Shown: piece by piece, positions 8,531 through 17,380 of the stretch
Numbering within the stretch: position 1 is the stretch's first letter
How the letters are laid out: the number at the start of each line of letters is the position of its first letter
NCBI RefSeq assembly: GCF_025264645.1
Contig: NZ_CP073696.1
Coordinates: 3,906,001 to 3,970,000 of the forward strand
DNA length: 64,000 bases
Direction: 5' to 3'
Origin: Edaphobacter lichenicola
GTDB taxonomy: Bacteria; Acidobacteriota; Terriglobia; Terriglobales; Acidobacteriaceae
Position numbers and translations under genes: made by a program
The notes under the pieces: generated by a model
What the model saw: the letters and a program-made list of their open reading frames with translations, nothing else
What the model was told of the DNA's origin: nothing
Databases searched by the model: none

Positions 8531-9568
8531 ATGAAGATGAGGCTCCGAGAGTTCGTTGTTTTCGTTGGTGTATGGAGCGGCGCTGCGTTTGCGCAAACGA
8601 CGCTCCATACCACGACGACGCTGGTGGTTGTGCCGACGCTGGTGCAGACACCGGATAAAGATCTGGTGTTCTCGCTTCGCGCGGAAGATTTTGTGTTGAC
8701 TGACAATGGGGTTCCGCAGAAGGTGACGCTGGAGGAGGAGACGAGGCGGCCACTGTCGCTGGTGGTGCTGATGCAGACGGGTGGGGATGCGCGTGGGCAG
8801 TTTCCGAGCTATGCGCATCTCGACACGATGATCGCGGAGCTGCTGGGAGAGCCTCCGAACGAGGTATCGGTCGTGAATTTCGACAGCCAACCGGAGGCTG
8901 CGTCTCCTTTTACGACGAACGTTGCGGAGTGGGGCGATGCGATCGATCATCCTGATGTGGGAGATCGAGGAGCCGCGATCTTCGACGGCATCGCATATGG
9001 ACTTGATCTCCTGCAGAAGCGGCCTGCGGGAAATCGCCGTGCGATTCTGCTGATCAGCCAGGCGCATGATGTTGGGAGCAAGACGCCGCTGAAGGAGCTT
9101 GTGAGGGGGCTGGGCGAGACGAATACCGCGATCTACAGCGTGACGTTTTCAGCGGAGAAGACGGCGGCGAGACAGGCGTTCAAGGATCCGCCGCATCTGA
9201 ACCCGCCGATCTCGCTATATCCTTCCGATGGCGGGATCAAGCCCTATAACGATCCAGCGAGACCTGTCGCGGGGTTCAAGCTGGATGCGCCGCTGGCGTT
9301 GATCTTTGGGGCGATGAGCAAGAATACGTCGGCTGAGGTTGCGACGTTGTCCGGAGGCGAGTGGAGCAGCTTCGATAATGCGCAGGAGCTGTCGCGGGAT
9401 CTTGGAGTGCTGACGAATCACCTCCACAACAGCTATGTTCTCAGCTTTACCCCGACCTCTTCGGAGCCGGGCCTGCATACGATCAAGGTTCGGCTGGCTC
9501 GTCATCCGGAGTTAGTGGTGTCAGCGCGGAGCAACTATTGGGCCTCAGATCAGTCGAGTCAGAAATGA
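8531..9568 (+). CDS. Secreted VWFA-related protein (acidobacterial type)
   Basis: The 345-aa protein has a signal peptide ending GAAFAQ (about residue 21). A beta-rich start of the TIGR03436 type follows (LVFSLRAEDFVLTDNGVPQKVTLEEE), then a von Willebrand A-like fold (LVVLMQTGG, FDGIAYGLDLLQKRPAGNRRAILLIS). The metal site is degenerate: an MQTGG replaces the usual DxSxS. Such proteins are numerous in Acidobacteria; their function is unknown, and surface binding or adhesion is inferred. It reads away from ychF from a shared 161-bp spacer. Confidence 0.85.
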   Translation: MKMRLREFVVFVGVWSGAAFAQTTLHTTTTLVVVPTLVQTPDKDLVFSLRAEDFVLTDNGVPQKVTLEEETRRPLSLVVLMQTGGDARGQFPSYAHLDTMIAELLGEPPNEVSVVNFDSQPEAASPFTTNVAEWGDAIDHPDVGDRGAAIFDGIAYGLDLLQKRPAGNRRAILLISQAHDVGSKTPLKELVRGLGETNTAIYSVTFSAEKTAARQAFKDPPHLNPPISLYPSDGGIKPYNDPARPVAGFKLDAPLALIFGAMSKNTSAEVATLSGGEWSSFDNAQELSRDLGVLTNHLHNSYVLSFTPTSSEPGLHTIKVRLARHPELVVSARSNYWASDQSSQK

Positions 9569-9630
9569 CAACGCAGAGACAAAAAAATCTGCAAGCAGGA
9601 CGCAGGTAGCGGTTAGGCTGGAGGTGCGAG

Positions 9631-10182
9631 GTGAGACGAATGCAAGCGAAGCGTGTGATGTGCGCGATGGCGATGGTGATGACAACTGGGCTGGCGATGG
9701 GACAGGCGCCGGCTGCTCCGGCGGGGCCGACCGGACCGGCGGCTGAGGTACAGCGAAGCTATACAACCTTTAAAACGAACATTCTGAAGTCTGCCGACAA
9801 GATGCCGGATGCTGACTATCAGTTCAAGCCGACGCCGGATGTGCGAACCTATGCGCGCGTACTAAATCATGTCACCGAGGCGCAGTTCAGGACCTGCGGC
9901 GCGTTGAATGGTACGGCAGCGGCTGATATACAGAAGCCGCCGGCGGATACTGCGGATAAAGCAACGATCATCGAAGCGCTGAAGCTTTCGTTCGCGGCTT
10001 GCGATAAGGCGTTTGGGGCGACTACGGATGCAAACCTTGCAGATATGTTCGACGTGTTCAACGCAAAGCGGTCGCGCATTGGTATTTTGTGGGGAACGGT
10101 GGCGCATGACGATGAACAGTATGCGACGCTTGCTTTGTACCTGCGGTTGAAGGGGTTGGCACCTCCCAGCAGTGAGAAGTAA
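9631..10182 (+). CDS. Secreted DinB-like protein
   Basis: The 183-aa protein begins with a signal peptide (MVMTTGLAMGQAP), then a Pro/Gly linker and a DinB-type four-helix bundle (SADKMPDADYQFKPTPDVRTYARVLNHV). DinB/YfiT folds usually bind a metal through three histidines; here LNHVTEAQF and VAHDDEQY keep two likely ligands. Export is unusual for the fold, and its role is unknown. The start may be the GTG at 9631 (GGAGG 6 nt upstream) or the ATG at 9640. A second secreted DinB-like gene follows at 11344. Confidence 0.8.
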   Translation: MRRMQAKRVMCAMAMVMTTGLAMGQAPAAPAGPTGPAAEVQRSYTTFKTNILKSADKMPDADYQFKPTPDVRTYARVLNHVTEAQFRTCGALNGTAAADIQKPPADTADKATIIEALKLSFAACDKAFGATTDANLADMFDVFNAKRSRIGILWGTVAHDDEQYATLALYLRLKGLAPPSSEK

Positions 10183-10422
10183 ATGCTGTAGAGGGATCAA
10201 CCTCTGTAGCGTTTCGTCGAGATCTCAATGAGATGCGTCTGGCCTGTTGCTCGCTGCGTCTATGGGTTCGAGGACGTGCGGACTGTCGAAGTTCGGCAGT
10301 CGCGCGAGTGCTGTTTCCTTGTCGAAGGTAAGCTCTTGTTAAGTGGCGGCGGAGTTGTCCCTTGTTGACGACGTAGCGATGGTGCTTGACTTCAGCGACG
10401 ACAGCCGGGATAGTTCTCTGGT

Positions 10423-11286
10423 ATGAGGCGCGCTGGGCAGATTGCCTTGACAGCTCGATTCGTAGAAGGCGTTGGGCGTTTTCGCGCGGGCCAGTATCTT
10501 CTGCGAGGCTTTCAAACGCTGCCGCTGACACGTTCGCTTTATCGAGGGCTGGTTGGCTATCGGCGACCGTTTGCGTCGCTTGAAGAGGCAGAGGCCGCGG
10601 TCTCGCGCTATTCAGGTGGTGGGCACGAGCATCCGCAGAATGTGAAGAACCATCTGGGCATGTACTCGCGTGCGAGGCCCAGCGACTATCCGGCGCTGTT
10701 TTATCTTCGGCCGATATTGCCTGGCATCCGGAGGGTCTTCGACCTGGGAGGAAATTCGGGCAATCTCTTTTATTCTTATTCGAATTATCTGAGCTGGCCT
10801 GAGGGCTTGCTATGGCAAGTGATGGATCTGCCGGGGAATATGGCTGCTGGCGAGGCTATCGCGAAGGAACGCGAGGCACATCAGCTCCAGTTCACTGGTG
10901 CATGGAGCGATGCTGACGGAGCGGATTTGTTGATCGTCTCCGGGTCGCTTCACTATCTGCATCGTCCACTGGCGGAGATGATTGGCGAGCTGAAGGTGAG
11001 GCCTTCGTACATCTTGATTAACCGGACACCGATGACGGATGGTGCGCCAGTCGCGACGATTCAGGACCTCGGGATCTTTCGCATTGCGTGCATGATTCAT
11101 AACAAGGGTCAAGTGATTCGCGATTTAGAGCAGCTCGATTATGTTGTGGTCGACGAGTGGAAGGCGCATGAGCTCTCGCTGGAGATTCCAGGGTATCCGG
11201 AGCTTCGTGTTCCTGCTTATACGGGAATTTTTCTTCGTCGAAAGGATATCCCGGAGCCTGGATTGCAGCTTTCGGCAATAGAATAA
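10423..11286 (+). CDS. Putative methyltransferase, TIGR04325 type
   Basis: The 287-aa protein matches the TIGR04325 (LIC12133-type) putative methyltransferases, often found in polysaccharide or glycolipid loci. Seen: the N-terminal GYRRPFASLEEAE block, the SAM-binding-like FDLGGNSGNLFYSY (about 107-120), WQVMDLPGNMAAGE, and LLIVSGSLHYL. The substrate is unknown. No polysaccharide genes are adjacent; it lies between two DinB-like genes. No strong ribosome site is seen before the ATG. The 240-bp gap upstream carries no convincing gene. Confidence 0.7.
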   Translation: MRRAGQIALTARFVEGVGRFRAGQYLLRGFQTLPLTRSLYRGLVGYRRPFASLEEAEAAVSRYSGGGHEHPQNVKNHLGMYSRARPSDYPALFYLRPILPGIRRVFDLGGNSGNLFYSYSNYLSWPEGLLWQVMDLPGNMAAGEAIAKEREAHQLQFTGAWSDADGADLLIVSGSLHYLHRPLAEMIGELKVRPSYILINRTPMTDGAPVATIQDLGIFRIACMIHNKGQVIRDLEQLDYVVVDEWKAHELSLEIPGYPELRVPAYTGIFLRRKDIPEPGLQLSAIE

Positions 11287-11343
11287 TCTCGTCAAAGAGG
11301 CCCGTAGTCGATCGGCACGCTAATCCTATGTGCAGGAGATCCT

Positions 11344-11883
11344 ATGAGACGAGTTCTACTTGTTATGTTGCTGGCTGTTGTGGCTTCTTCGAGCTTTGCC
11401 ATCGCGCAGCAACAGAAGCCGATGACGCTGAAGGCTGTTTTGCTGGAGCAGCTGCAGACGACGCACAACAAAGCGGAGTGGTTTGTTCCGGCGAATACCG
11501 CAGTTGCGGGTTTGACGCCGGCGCAGGCTAGTTGGACCGATAAGAGTGGGAATCATTCGGTGGGGCAACTGGCGAATCATCTGGTGTTCTGGGATCGTGA
11601 GTCGCTCGCGAAGTTCAAGGGCGAGAAGCCGGCGAAGTTCGATGGCAACAATGACGAGACCTTCAACAACTTCGATGAGAAGAGTTGGAACGATACGGTG
11701 AAGCAGCTCGACCAGGTGATGACGGACTGGGAGCAGGCTGTGGAGTCTGCTGATGACGCGAAGATCGCGCTGTGGGCGTCAACGATTGCGCATGTGGGAG
11801 CACATAACGCTTACCACATTGGACAGATCGTGTATGTGCGAAAGCTGCAGGGGGTTTGGGATCCGAATAAGGGTGTGAAGTAG
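11344..11883 (+). CDS. Secreted DinB-like protein
   Basis: The 179-aa protein has a clear signal peptide (RVLLVMLLAVVASSSFAIAQQ) followed by a DinB bundle. The three candidate metal-binding histidines sit in VGQLANHLVFWD, VGAHNAYHIGQI and nearby positions, the last being the classic C-terminal HxxxH pattern of the superfamily. DinB proteins can be thiol-dependent metalloenzymes, but the reaction cannot be read from sequence. The start is supported by AGGAG five nucleotides before ATG. Confidence 0.85.
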   Translation: MRRVLLVMLLAVVASSSFAIAQQQKPMTLKAVLLEQLQTTHNKAEWFVPANTAVAGLTPAQASWTDKSGNHSVGQLANHLVFWDRESLAKFKGEKPAKFDGNNDETFNNFDEKSWNDTVKQLDQVMTDWEQAVESADDAKIALWASTIAHVGAHNAYHIGQIVYVRKLQGVWDPNKGVK

Positions 11884-11920
11884 CGCCGCTTTTTGTTCTT
11901 ATCGCATTGGTGCGCTGCGA

Positions 11921-12283
11921 CTAGCCCCGGTGTTGATAGATGCCCAGGATGTTGCCTGCGGGATCACGAAAGTGAGCGGTGATCTCGTGAGCGTTGGGGT
12001 CGATGGGCTGGACGATCTCGCCACCGTGGGCAGTGATGAGGTTAACCGTTGCGGCTGCGTTGTCGACCATGATGGAGATGACGATGCCCAGGTGATTGGA
12101 TGGAGGACGATTGAGGACCCACATACCACTTACTTCGACACCGTCATCGAATGCAGTGGTGCCATCGGCGTGCTGGCGGAGTTCCCAGCCGAAGACGGAG
12201 GCGTAGAAGGAGGAGGAGACGGCTACATCTGTGGCGGGGATTTCGAGGTAGCAGATCTTGCCATTGGCGAAGCGGTGAGACAT
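11921..12283 (-). CDS. VOC-family (glyoxalase/bleomycin-resistance fold) protein
   Basis: The 120-aa cytoplasmic protein has paired beta-alpha-beta-beta-beta modules: the N-terminal ICYLEIPATDVAVSSSFYASVFGWEL and the C-terminal HFRDPAGNILGIYQ, where the penultimate block normally supplies a metal-binding Glu or Gln. VOC enzymes isomerise, cleave or epimerise small metabolites; the substrate is not evident. The start at 12283 has GAAGGAG upstream. It is divergent from the DUF1810 gene across 87 bp. Confidence 0.85.
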   Translation of the reverse strand: MSHRFANGKICYLEIPATDVAVSSSFYASVFGWELRQHADGTTAFDDGVEVSGMWVLNRPPSNHLGIVISIMVDNAAATVNLITAHGGEIVQPIDPNAHEITAHFRDPAGNILGIYQHRG

Positions 12284-12370
12284 GGCGGACTCCTTCGGGT
12301 TGAGTCTACTGCACGCTGGAGTACGCTGTGAAGATGGTTGCTGCACGGTGGAGAAAGACAAGGGGTGAGT

Positions 12371-12799
12371 ATGAACGCGGCCAACAATGAGTACGATCTG
12401 GATCGGTTTGGGGAGGCGCAGTTAGGAGTGTTCGCGCAAGCTTGTGCAGAGTTGCGAGCGGGACACAAGAAGACTCACTGGATGTGGTTTGTGTTTCCAC
12501 AGATTCGTGGGCTGGGTCATAGTCCTATGGCGATGAAGTATTCCATCTCGGGGCTGGATGAGGCGCGGGCTTATTTAGCGCATCCCGTGCTCGGGTTGCG
12601 GCTGCGCGAGTGTACGGCGATTCTGGTGGGAGCGAAGGACAGGCCGGTGAAGGAGATCTTCGGGGAGCCGGATGATCTTAAGTTTCATTCGAGCATGACG
12701 TTGTTTGCCAAGGCTGAAGAGGGTGGCGGCGTGTTTCAGGAGGCGCTGAATAAGTATTTTGGTGGTGAGATGGATCGGGCAACTTTAGAGCGAATTTAG
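12371..12799 (+). CDS. DUF1810 family protein
   Basis: The 142-aa cytoplasmic protein matches DUF1810: YDLDRFGEAQ, KKTHWMWFVFPQI, GLGHSPMAMKYSISGLDEARAYL and the C-terminal FHSSMTLFAKAE are hallmark blocks. The family has no firm biochemical role. Start at ATG 12371 after GGGGTGAGT, in preference to an in-frame TTG at 12338. A strong hairpin follows the stop codon. Confidence 0.85.
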   Translation: MNAANNEYDLDRFGEAQLGVFAQACAELRAGHKKTHWMWFVFPQIRGLGHSPMAMKYSISGLDEARAYLAHPVLGLRLRECTAILVGAKDRPVKEIFGEPDDLKFHSSMTLFAKAEEGGGVFQEALNKYFGGEMDRATLERI

Positions 12800-12805
12800 A
12801 GTTTG

Positions 12806-12853
12806 CGATGCCCATATCCACGACAGATGGCTTCGTCGCGGATATGGGCATCG
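12806..12853. terminator. Bidirectional terminator-like hairpin between convergent genes
   Basis: A 14-bp perfect inverted repeat (CGATGCCCATATCC/GGATATGGGCATCG) encloses a further 4-bp CGAC/GTCG stem. It lies between the convergent DUF1810 and six-hairpin genes, so it probably ends transcription from both sides. There is only a weak T tract. Confidence 0.65.
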
Positions 12854-12884
12854 ATGTTTGTTGTGCTGAGTTGATTCTCGTCTG

Positions 12885-14306
12885 CTATCCGATGACGCGG
12901 TATCCAAGCTGGAATGGGTTAGCGGCGAAGCCTGCGATGAGGTACCACCCCGTTGCGCCGATGTGGAGTGATGGGCCGTAGGTGAAGCCGAAGCCGGTGT
13001 CGAGGACGCTGGACGATGCGACGACGCCGAGGCCGCTGGGGATGACTTTTCCTCCTGCGGTTTGACCGACGCCGAGGATCTGCTGCGCGTGCTCGATGTC
13101 TTTCAGTAGCTGAACGGCTTTGGAGATATCTGTGAGGAGCGCCGGGAGTGGCTCGCCTCCGCGCAGGACTCTTGCGGTGAGAGCGGCGGCGGTGTGAGCT
13201 GTGCCTTCGAGCCATACTGCGTGTGGATCATTGGCGGGGCTGGTGAGGCTAACGTCGGAGAATGTTAGTCCGCTGACGGTTTGGCTGCCGGTGAGGTTGG
13301 AGTTTGGGGATGAGGCGGTGTCGGTGGTTTGAAGATTTGCGAGAGCCCAGTCGATGGTGCCGCGAGAGCGTGTGTCGAGGAACGCGAGATAAGACCAGGT
13401 CTGACAGTCTTCGGGGATGGGTGAGGGGTTGATGGTGATCTGGTCGGGCAGGGTGCCAGTGTAAAAGAACGGACCTTGCGAGTTGAACATGGCGAAGACG
13501 AATTGGATGGCGTGTTGAGCGAGAGCGGCCCAGGTCATGCCGTTGTTGGCGGAGCCGCCGTCGGTGAGGGTGTGGAGCATGGTGAAGAAGGCGTAAGTGT
13601 CGAGATTGCCTTCGGTGGATTTGCCGTTGGGCGACGGTTGAGATTGGTTGAACTGGTCGATGATGGTGCCGTAAGAGTAGCCGCCGGGGCCCTGGGTGTT
13701 GTAGGTGTTGGTGACGATCCAGTTTGCGACTAAGAGCGCGCCGGTGAGGTACTGCTTGTCGCGGGTGCGGCGATAGAGCTGAGCGAGGGCCATGCCGGCC
13801 CAGGCTTGATCGCCAACGGAGCTGCCGTAGAAGAAGAATGGAAACGCTGCGGGCGTGATGAAGGCACCGCTCGAGTCGGGCGCGTTGACGAAGTAGGCCT
13901 GGGCAAAGCGGCCGTCGGCTACGGGGAAGTTTGTCGCCTGCGCGTGGAGGAGGCCGAGGCCGAGGGTTTTGGCGCGGGCGAGGTCGTCCTGCTGGCCGCG
14001 AGAGAGATAGGCGTGGATGGCGACGGCGTTGTCGTAGGTGAAGCCGGTGGCCTGAAGAGCTGCGTCGCTGTAGCTCTGAGAGAGGCGGATGGTGGAGCCG
14101 GACGCGTAGGCGTCCATCATGAAGTTTTGGAAGGAGAAGCCGCGAGCGAGGGAGGTGAAGAGGTCTTGTGTGTTCGTGAAGGGGTTGGCGTTTGCGAGCT
14201 GCGCGTGTGCCGGCTGCGGCGCGAAGAGTGACGGCATTGCGCCTGCCACTGCGGCGGTGGAGACCATTCCGAAGAGGCTGCGACGCGTGATACTTGTAGA
14301 TGGCAT
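12885..14306 (-). CDS. Tat-exported six-hairpin (alpha/alpha toroid) protein, possible glycosidase
   Basis: The 473-aa protein has a twin-arginine signal (ITRRSLFGMVSTAAVAGAMP) with cleavage expected after AHA (about residue 35). The mature part shows repeated helical-hairpin motifs such as DQAWAGMALAQLYRRTRDKQYLTGA and a late LEGTAHTAAALTARVLRGG, as in six-hairpin glycosidases and lyases. No family-specific catalytic pair could be assigned, so polysaccharide processing is inferred. Tat export suggests folding, perhaps with a cofactor, before export to the periplasm. Confidence 0.65.
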   Translation of the reverse strand: MPSTSITRRSLFGMVSTAAVAGAMPSLFAPQPAHAQLANANPFTNTQDLFTSLARGFSFQNFMMDAYASGSTIRLSQSYSDAALQATGFTYDNAVAIHAYLSRGQQDDLARAKTLGLGLLHAQATNFPVADGRFAQAYFVNAPDSSGAFITPAAFPFFFYGSSVGDQAWAGMALAQLYRRTRDKQYLTGALLVANWIVTNTYNTQGPGGYSYGTIIDQFNQSQPSPNGKSTEGNLDTYAFFTMLHTLTDGGSANNGMTWAALAQHAIQFVFAMFNSQGPFFYTGTLPDQITINPSPIPEDCQTWSYLAFLDTRSRGTIDWALANLQTTDTASSPNSNLTGSQTVSGLTFSDVSLTSPANDPHAVWLEGTAHTAAALTARVLRGGEPLPALLTDISKAVQLLKDIEHAQQILGVGQTAGGKVIPSGLGVVASSSVLDTGFGFTYGPSLHIGATGWYLIAGFAANPFQLGYRVIG

Positions 14307-14503
14307 TTGGGGAGCCCTCCTTTGGGCATCGCCACTCTACGCTTGGGTTGCGAAGAGGCGCAAGAGTTGGAGAGCGGTTAGTTAGTGAATGTTTGAGGAG
14401 ACGAATAAAAGACTTGCGTGGGCGTGCGAAGACTTCTTTTACAACCGCTTAGCTTGCGTTTGCATCTCGCTGTGAGAAGGATCACATTTGCTGGGCGATA
14501 GAG

Positions 14504-15247
14504 GTGCGCGTGGATCGAGCGTGGAGAGTTGCGATGGCTCTGGTTGTTGGTCTGGCTGCGCCGATGCTCGCTGCAGGATGCGGGAAGCATGAGGCGCAGG
14601 CCACCGCTGCTCCAGTACCGGCGATGAAGCCTGCGCCGCCTACTCCTATCGATGTGAAGAAGACGGATGTGGGTGGGCCGACATGGGATCCGGAGTGGGA
14701 CAAGACTGTGGAGCTGGCTTTGCCGCCCGAGATGCTATCGGGGCAAGTGCCGCATGATGTGAAGCGATTCTGTCCCGCGTTCTATGGGATGGCAGAGGAA
14801 GATAAGCGTGCGTTCTGGGCTTACTTTTTTCAGGCGCTGGCTGGGGCAGAGGCCGGGTTGGAGCCGACCGTGCAGGCAAAGCACTCGCAGCCTGAGATGG
14901 TGGTGAAGGATGAAGTGACCGGGCGTCAGGCGCGGACCTGGGGGCTGTTGCAGCTTACCTATGAAGATCAGAAGCGGTATGGATGCGACTTCGACTGGGA
15001 TCGAGATAAGAAGCTGAAGGCGGACGATCCGGCGAGGACGATTTTGCAGCCGAAGAACAATCTCGAGTGTGGGGTGAAGATTATGGATCACCAGATCATC
15101 GAGAAACATAAACCGCTGCTGTCGGGGTCGGGGTACTGGTCGACGCTGCGGCCGGGGACGGTGAGCTATCGCGTGTTTGCAAAGCAGATGACGAATGTTC
15201 CGGCAGCCTGTCGGGTGGAGAGTGGCAGGAAGCTGGCTTCGCGGTGA
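14504..15247 (+). CDS. Lipoprotein with lytic-transglycosylase-like domain
   Basis: The 247-aa protein has a lipoprotein signal with lipobox LAAGC (Cys about residue 26) and a Pro-rich linker. The domain recalls soluble lytic transglycosylases: an acidic residue in AGAEAGLEPTV at the usual catalytic Glu position, and ARTWGLLQLTYEDQ matching the GLLQ motif. It probably cuts or binds peptidoglycan at an envelope membrane. The start is taken at GTG 14504; GTG 14510 is possible. It is divergent from the Tat-exported gene. Confidence 0.65.
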   Translation: MRVDRAWRVAMALVVGLAAPMLAAGCGKHEAQATAAPVPAMKPAPPTPIDVKKTDVGGPTWDPEWDKTVELALPPEMLSGQVPHDVKRFCPAFYGMAEEDKRAFWAYFFQALAGAEAGLEPTVQAKHSQPEMVVKDEVTGRQARTWGLLQLTYEDQKRYGCDFDWDRDKKLKADDPARTILQPKNNLECGVKIMDHQIIEKHKPLLSGSGYWSTLRPGTVSYRVFAKQMTNVPAACRVESGRKLASR

Positions 15248-15311
15248 GCTCTGGCGGGTCGTGTTCGCAGTGGGGTGCGAAGGCGAAGAAGGCGGTTCGC
15301 GTGTGGCGCGA

Positions 15312-15342
15312 ATGCCCACCTATGCAAGCGCAAGATGGGCAT
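15312..15342. terminator. Small hairpin between convergent genes, similar to the one at 12806
   Basis: A 7-bp inverted repeat (ATGCCCA/TGGGCAT) with a 17-nt loop sits between the transglycosylase-like gene and the convergent FG-GAP gene. Its outer ATGCCCA...TGGGCAT arms match those of the hairpin at 12806-12853, so the two may be members of one small palindromic family used at 3' ends. Confidence 0.4.
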
Positions 15343-15366
15343 CTTGCTCACTATTATCATTTTTGA

Positions 15367-17322
15367 CTAATTGATCGTTATGCTCGCTGAGACTTGATGA
15401 CTGACAGTCTGGCCAGCGAGTGTTGTCGAACCTGTAATAGTGAAAGGTGTTGTTACAGGCAGAGGCGGATTAGAGGAAGGTCCTTTAGAGCCCCCGCCGC
15501 TACATCCTAAAGCCAGACCCAGACCAGCAGAGACAAGCAGAAGGACAGCTAGCCGAGGAAATCCTCTGCGGCGAAATGGAAGAAGCCCTACGACAAGAAG
15601 AGAGGCAAGCGATAAAACGGACTCTTCCCCCATATGCGAATGGGGCTTTGCATGAACCTCGTTCGTAGCTACTGCTGTCGTCGTTACATTTACTGTGACA
15701 GTCGCGGGTTGTCCGTTCAATGCGGCGGTCGCAGAATTGCATGATGCTCCCGCTGGAAGGCCTGAACAGGTGAAAGTAACGTTGCCAGCAAACGATGAGA
15801 CGGGCGTGACGCTGAGACTATAGCCAACGGTTGATCCGGAGGACACTGTTTGAAAAGCCGATGCCAATGAAAGTTGAAAGTCAGTGACAGATTCCGCGAG
15901 GACGCTGCTTGTCGAAGCCAAATAATTTGAGTCTCCGGCATAGGAGATCGAGAGACTGTGCTGTCCGGTGGAAAGATTGGATATTGAAAATGTCGCCTGA
16001 CTAGCCGAGTTGAGGGGCTGTTGTCCGAGAGATGTTGTACCGTCTAGAAGTGTTACCGATCCTGTTGCTCCTAAGCCTTGCACTCCTGAAACCTGAGCGG
16101 CAAGCGTTATAGGAGTTCCGACAAGTGCCTGGCTTGCACTGCTAGTGAGCGTTACAGTGGGCTTAACTGGCTGCCTTATCGACAAGAAGATAGAAACGTT
16201 TTGTGTGACATAGTTGGTGACAATTATGTCCGGTAGACCGTCCCCGTTCAGATCAGCTAACTGTAGCTGGTTAGATCCAGCGGGCAGCGCAGCCGTGAAG
16301 TCAGGAGCAGTCTGGGGAAATTTGCCGGTTCCGTCGTTGAGAAACACGCTGAGTGAGGCGGAACTGGTATCTGCGACGACGGCGTCTATCTTTCCGTCTC
16401 CGTCCATATCAGCCGCGCCTACAACCGGGGGCGCAGTTGCTGGAATCTGGCTGATTGGAGGAGGAGTTGCGAGGACGATAACCTGAGAGCTGTTGAGCTG
16501 AAAGGTGCCGTCGCCATTTCCCAAGCTAACGGAGGCAATATTGGCAGACCCGACAAGCAGATCCCGATTTCCGTCTCCGTTGAAGTCAGCTGACGTTAGA
16601 AACTGTGGGCTGAAAATATCGCTGGATTTCACGGTTGATGGAGAAGCAAAGGATCCATCACCATTTCCGGAAAAGTACAACAGACTATTTCCAGTGAAAC
16701 CTGTCGCAATAAAATCATCTTTCTTGTCATTGTTGAAATCACCTGCGACAACTCCAAAGAAGGCGTCGCTCGCAGGCTGGTTTGCAAATGGCTGCAAAGT
16801 AAAACCGCCATGACCGTCGCCAAGGTAAACATAGAGGGAACCGTTCCCGCCAAGAATCACGTCAAGGTGGGAATCGTGATTTATATCGGCTACCGCAGCA
16901 CCCAAAAAGCCGTAAGAGCTCGGCAAGGCTTGCTGCTGAGCGAAGGTACCGTCTCCATTCCCTGTTAGAAGAATGGCCGCCTGCAGCCCAGCTACAGTTC
17001 CAACGATAAGATCCTGTTTTCCATCCTCGTTAAAATCACCGGCTACTATCGATCCAACTCCAATAGCACTTATCTGAAGAGTCGTTGAAATAGGTGCAGC
17101 GAAAGTTCCGTTTCCGGTGTTGAGGTAGACGACAACCCGCTTATCTACGTCATCCGTGACGACGAAGTCGAGCTTTCCGTCTCCGTTGAAGTCGGCCACA
17201 GCGAGACCGGTGAGATGTTGGAAGTTCGTGTTGATGTCTTGGCGGGGGCTGAACTGAGGGGTGGAGGCAATAGCCGGTAAGACACAGGTGGCCAGGAGGC
17301 AGACAACTCGGATTAAGCGCAT
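15367..17322 (-). CDS. Secreted FG-GAP/VCBS-repeat protein with Ig-like domain and C-terminal membrane tail
   Basis: The 651-aa protein has a signal peptide (residues 1-19) and at least seven FG-GAP-type repeats carrying calcium-loop motifs such as DFNGDGKLD, DFNEDGKQD, DMDGDGKID and DLNGDGLPD (about 35-375), forming a presumed beta-propeller. An Ig-like repeat (Big_3_5 type, about 385-475) and another beta domain follow. Near the C-terminus is a hydrophobic segment flanked by RRRG and ending in a lipobox-like GCSGGG. It is probably cell-surface anchored, and adhesion or glycan binding is inferred. Confidence 0.85.
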   Translation of the reverse strand: MRLIRVVCLLATCVLPAIASTPQFSPRQDINTNFQHLTGLAVADFNGDGKLDFVVTDDVDKRVVVYLNTGNGTFAAPISTTLQISAIGVGSIVAGDFNEDGKQDLIVGTVAGLQAAILLTGNGDGTFAQQQALPSSYGFLGAAVADINHDSHLDVILGGNGSLYVYLGDGHGGFTLQPFANQPASDAFFGVVAGDFNNDKKDDFIATGFTGNSLLYFSGNGDGSFASPSTVKSSDIFSPQFLTSADFNGDGNRDLLVGSANIASVSLGNGDGTFQLNSSQVIVLATPPPISQIPATAPPVVGAADMDGDGKIDAVVADTSSASLSVFLNDGTGKFPQTAPDFTAALPAGSNQLQLADLNGDGLPDIIVTNYVTQNVSIFLSIRQPVKPTVTLTSSASQALVGTPITLAAQVSGVQGLGATGSVTLLDGTTSLGQQPLNSASQATFSISNLSTGQHSLSISYAGDSNYLASTSSVLAESVTDFQLSLASAFQTVSSGSTVGYSLSVTPVSSFAGNVTFTCSGLPAGASCNSATAALNGQPATVTVNVTTTAVATNEVHAKPHSHMGEESVLSLASLLVVGLLPFRRRGFPRLAVLLLVSAGLGLALGCSGGGSKGPSSNPPLPVTTPFTITGSTTLAGQTVSHQVSASITIN

Positions 17323-17380
17323 ATTTGGCAGTAGAAGTACAGTGGGGACAGCCAGATACTACCAGCGTCATGGATAAACG

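Noticed and set aside
10183-10422. Possible small minus-strand gene fragment between DinB-like and methyltransferase genes
   Set aside because: Short open pieces exist (for example one containing FDKETALARLPNFDSPHV), but there is no start signal or family match, so it is left as spacer.
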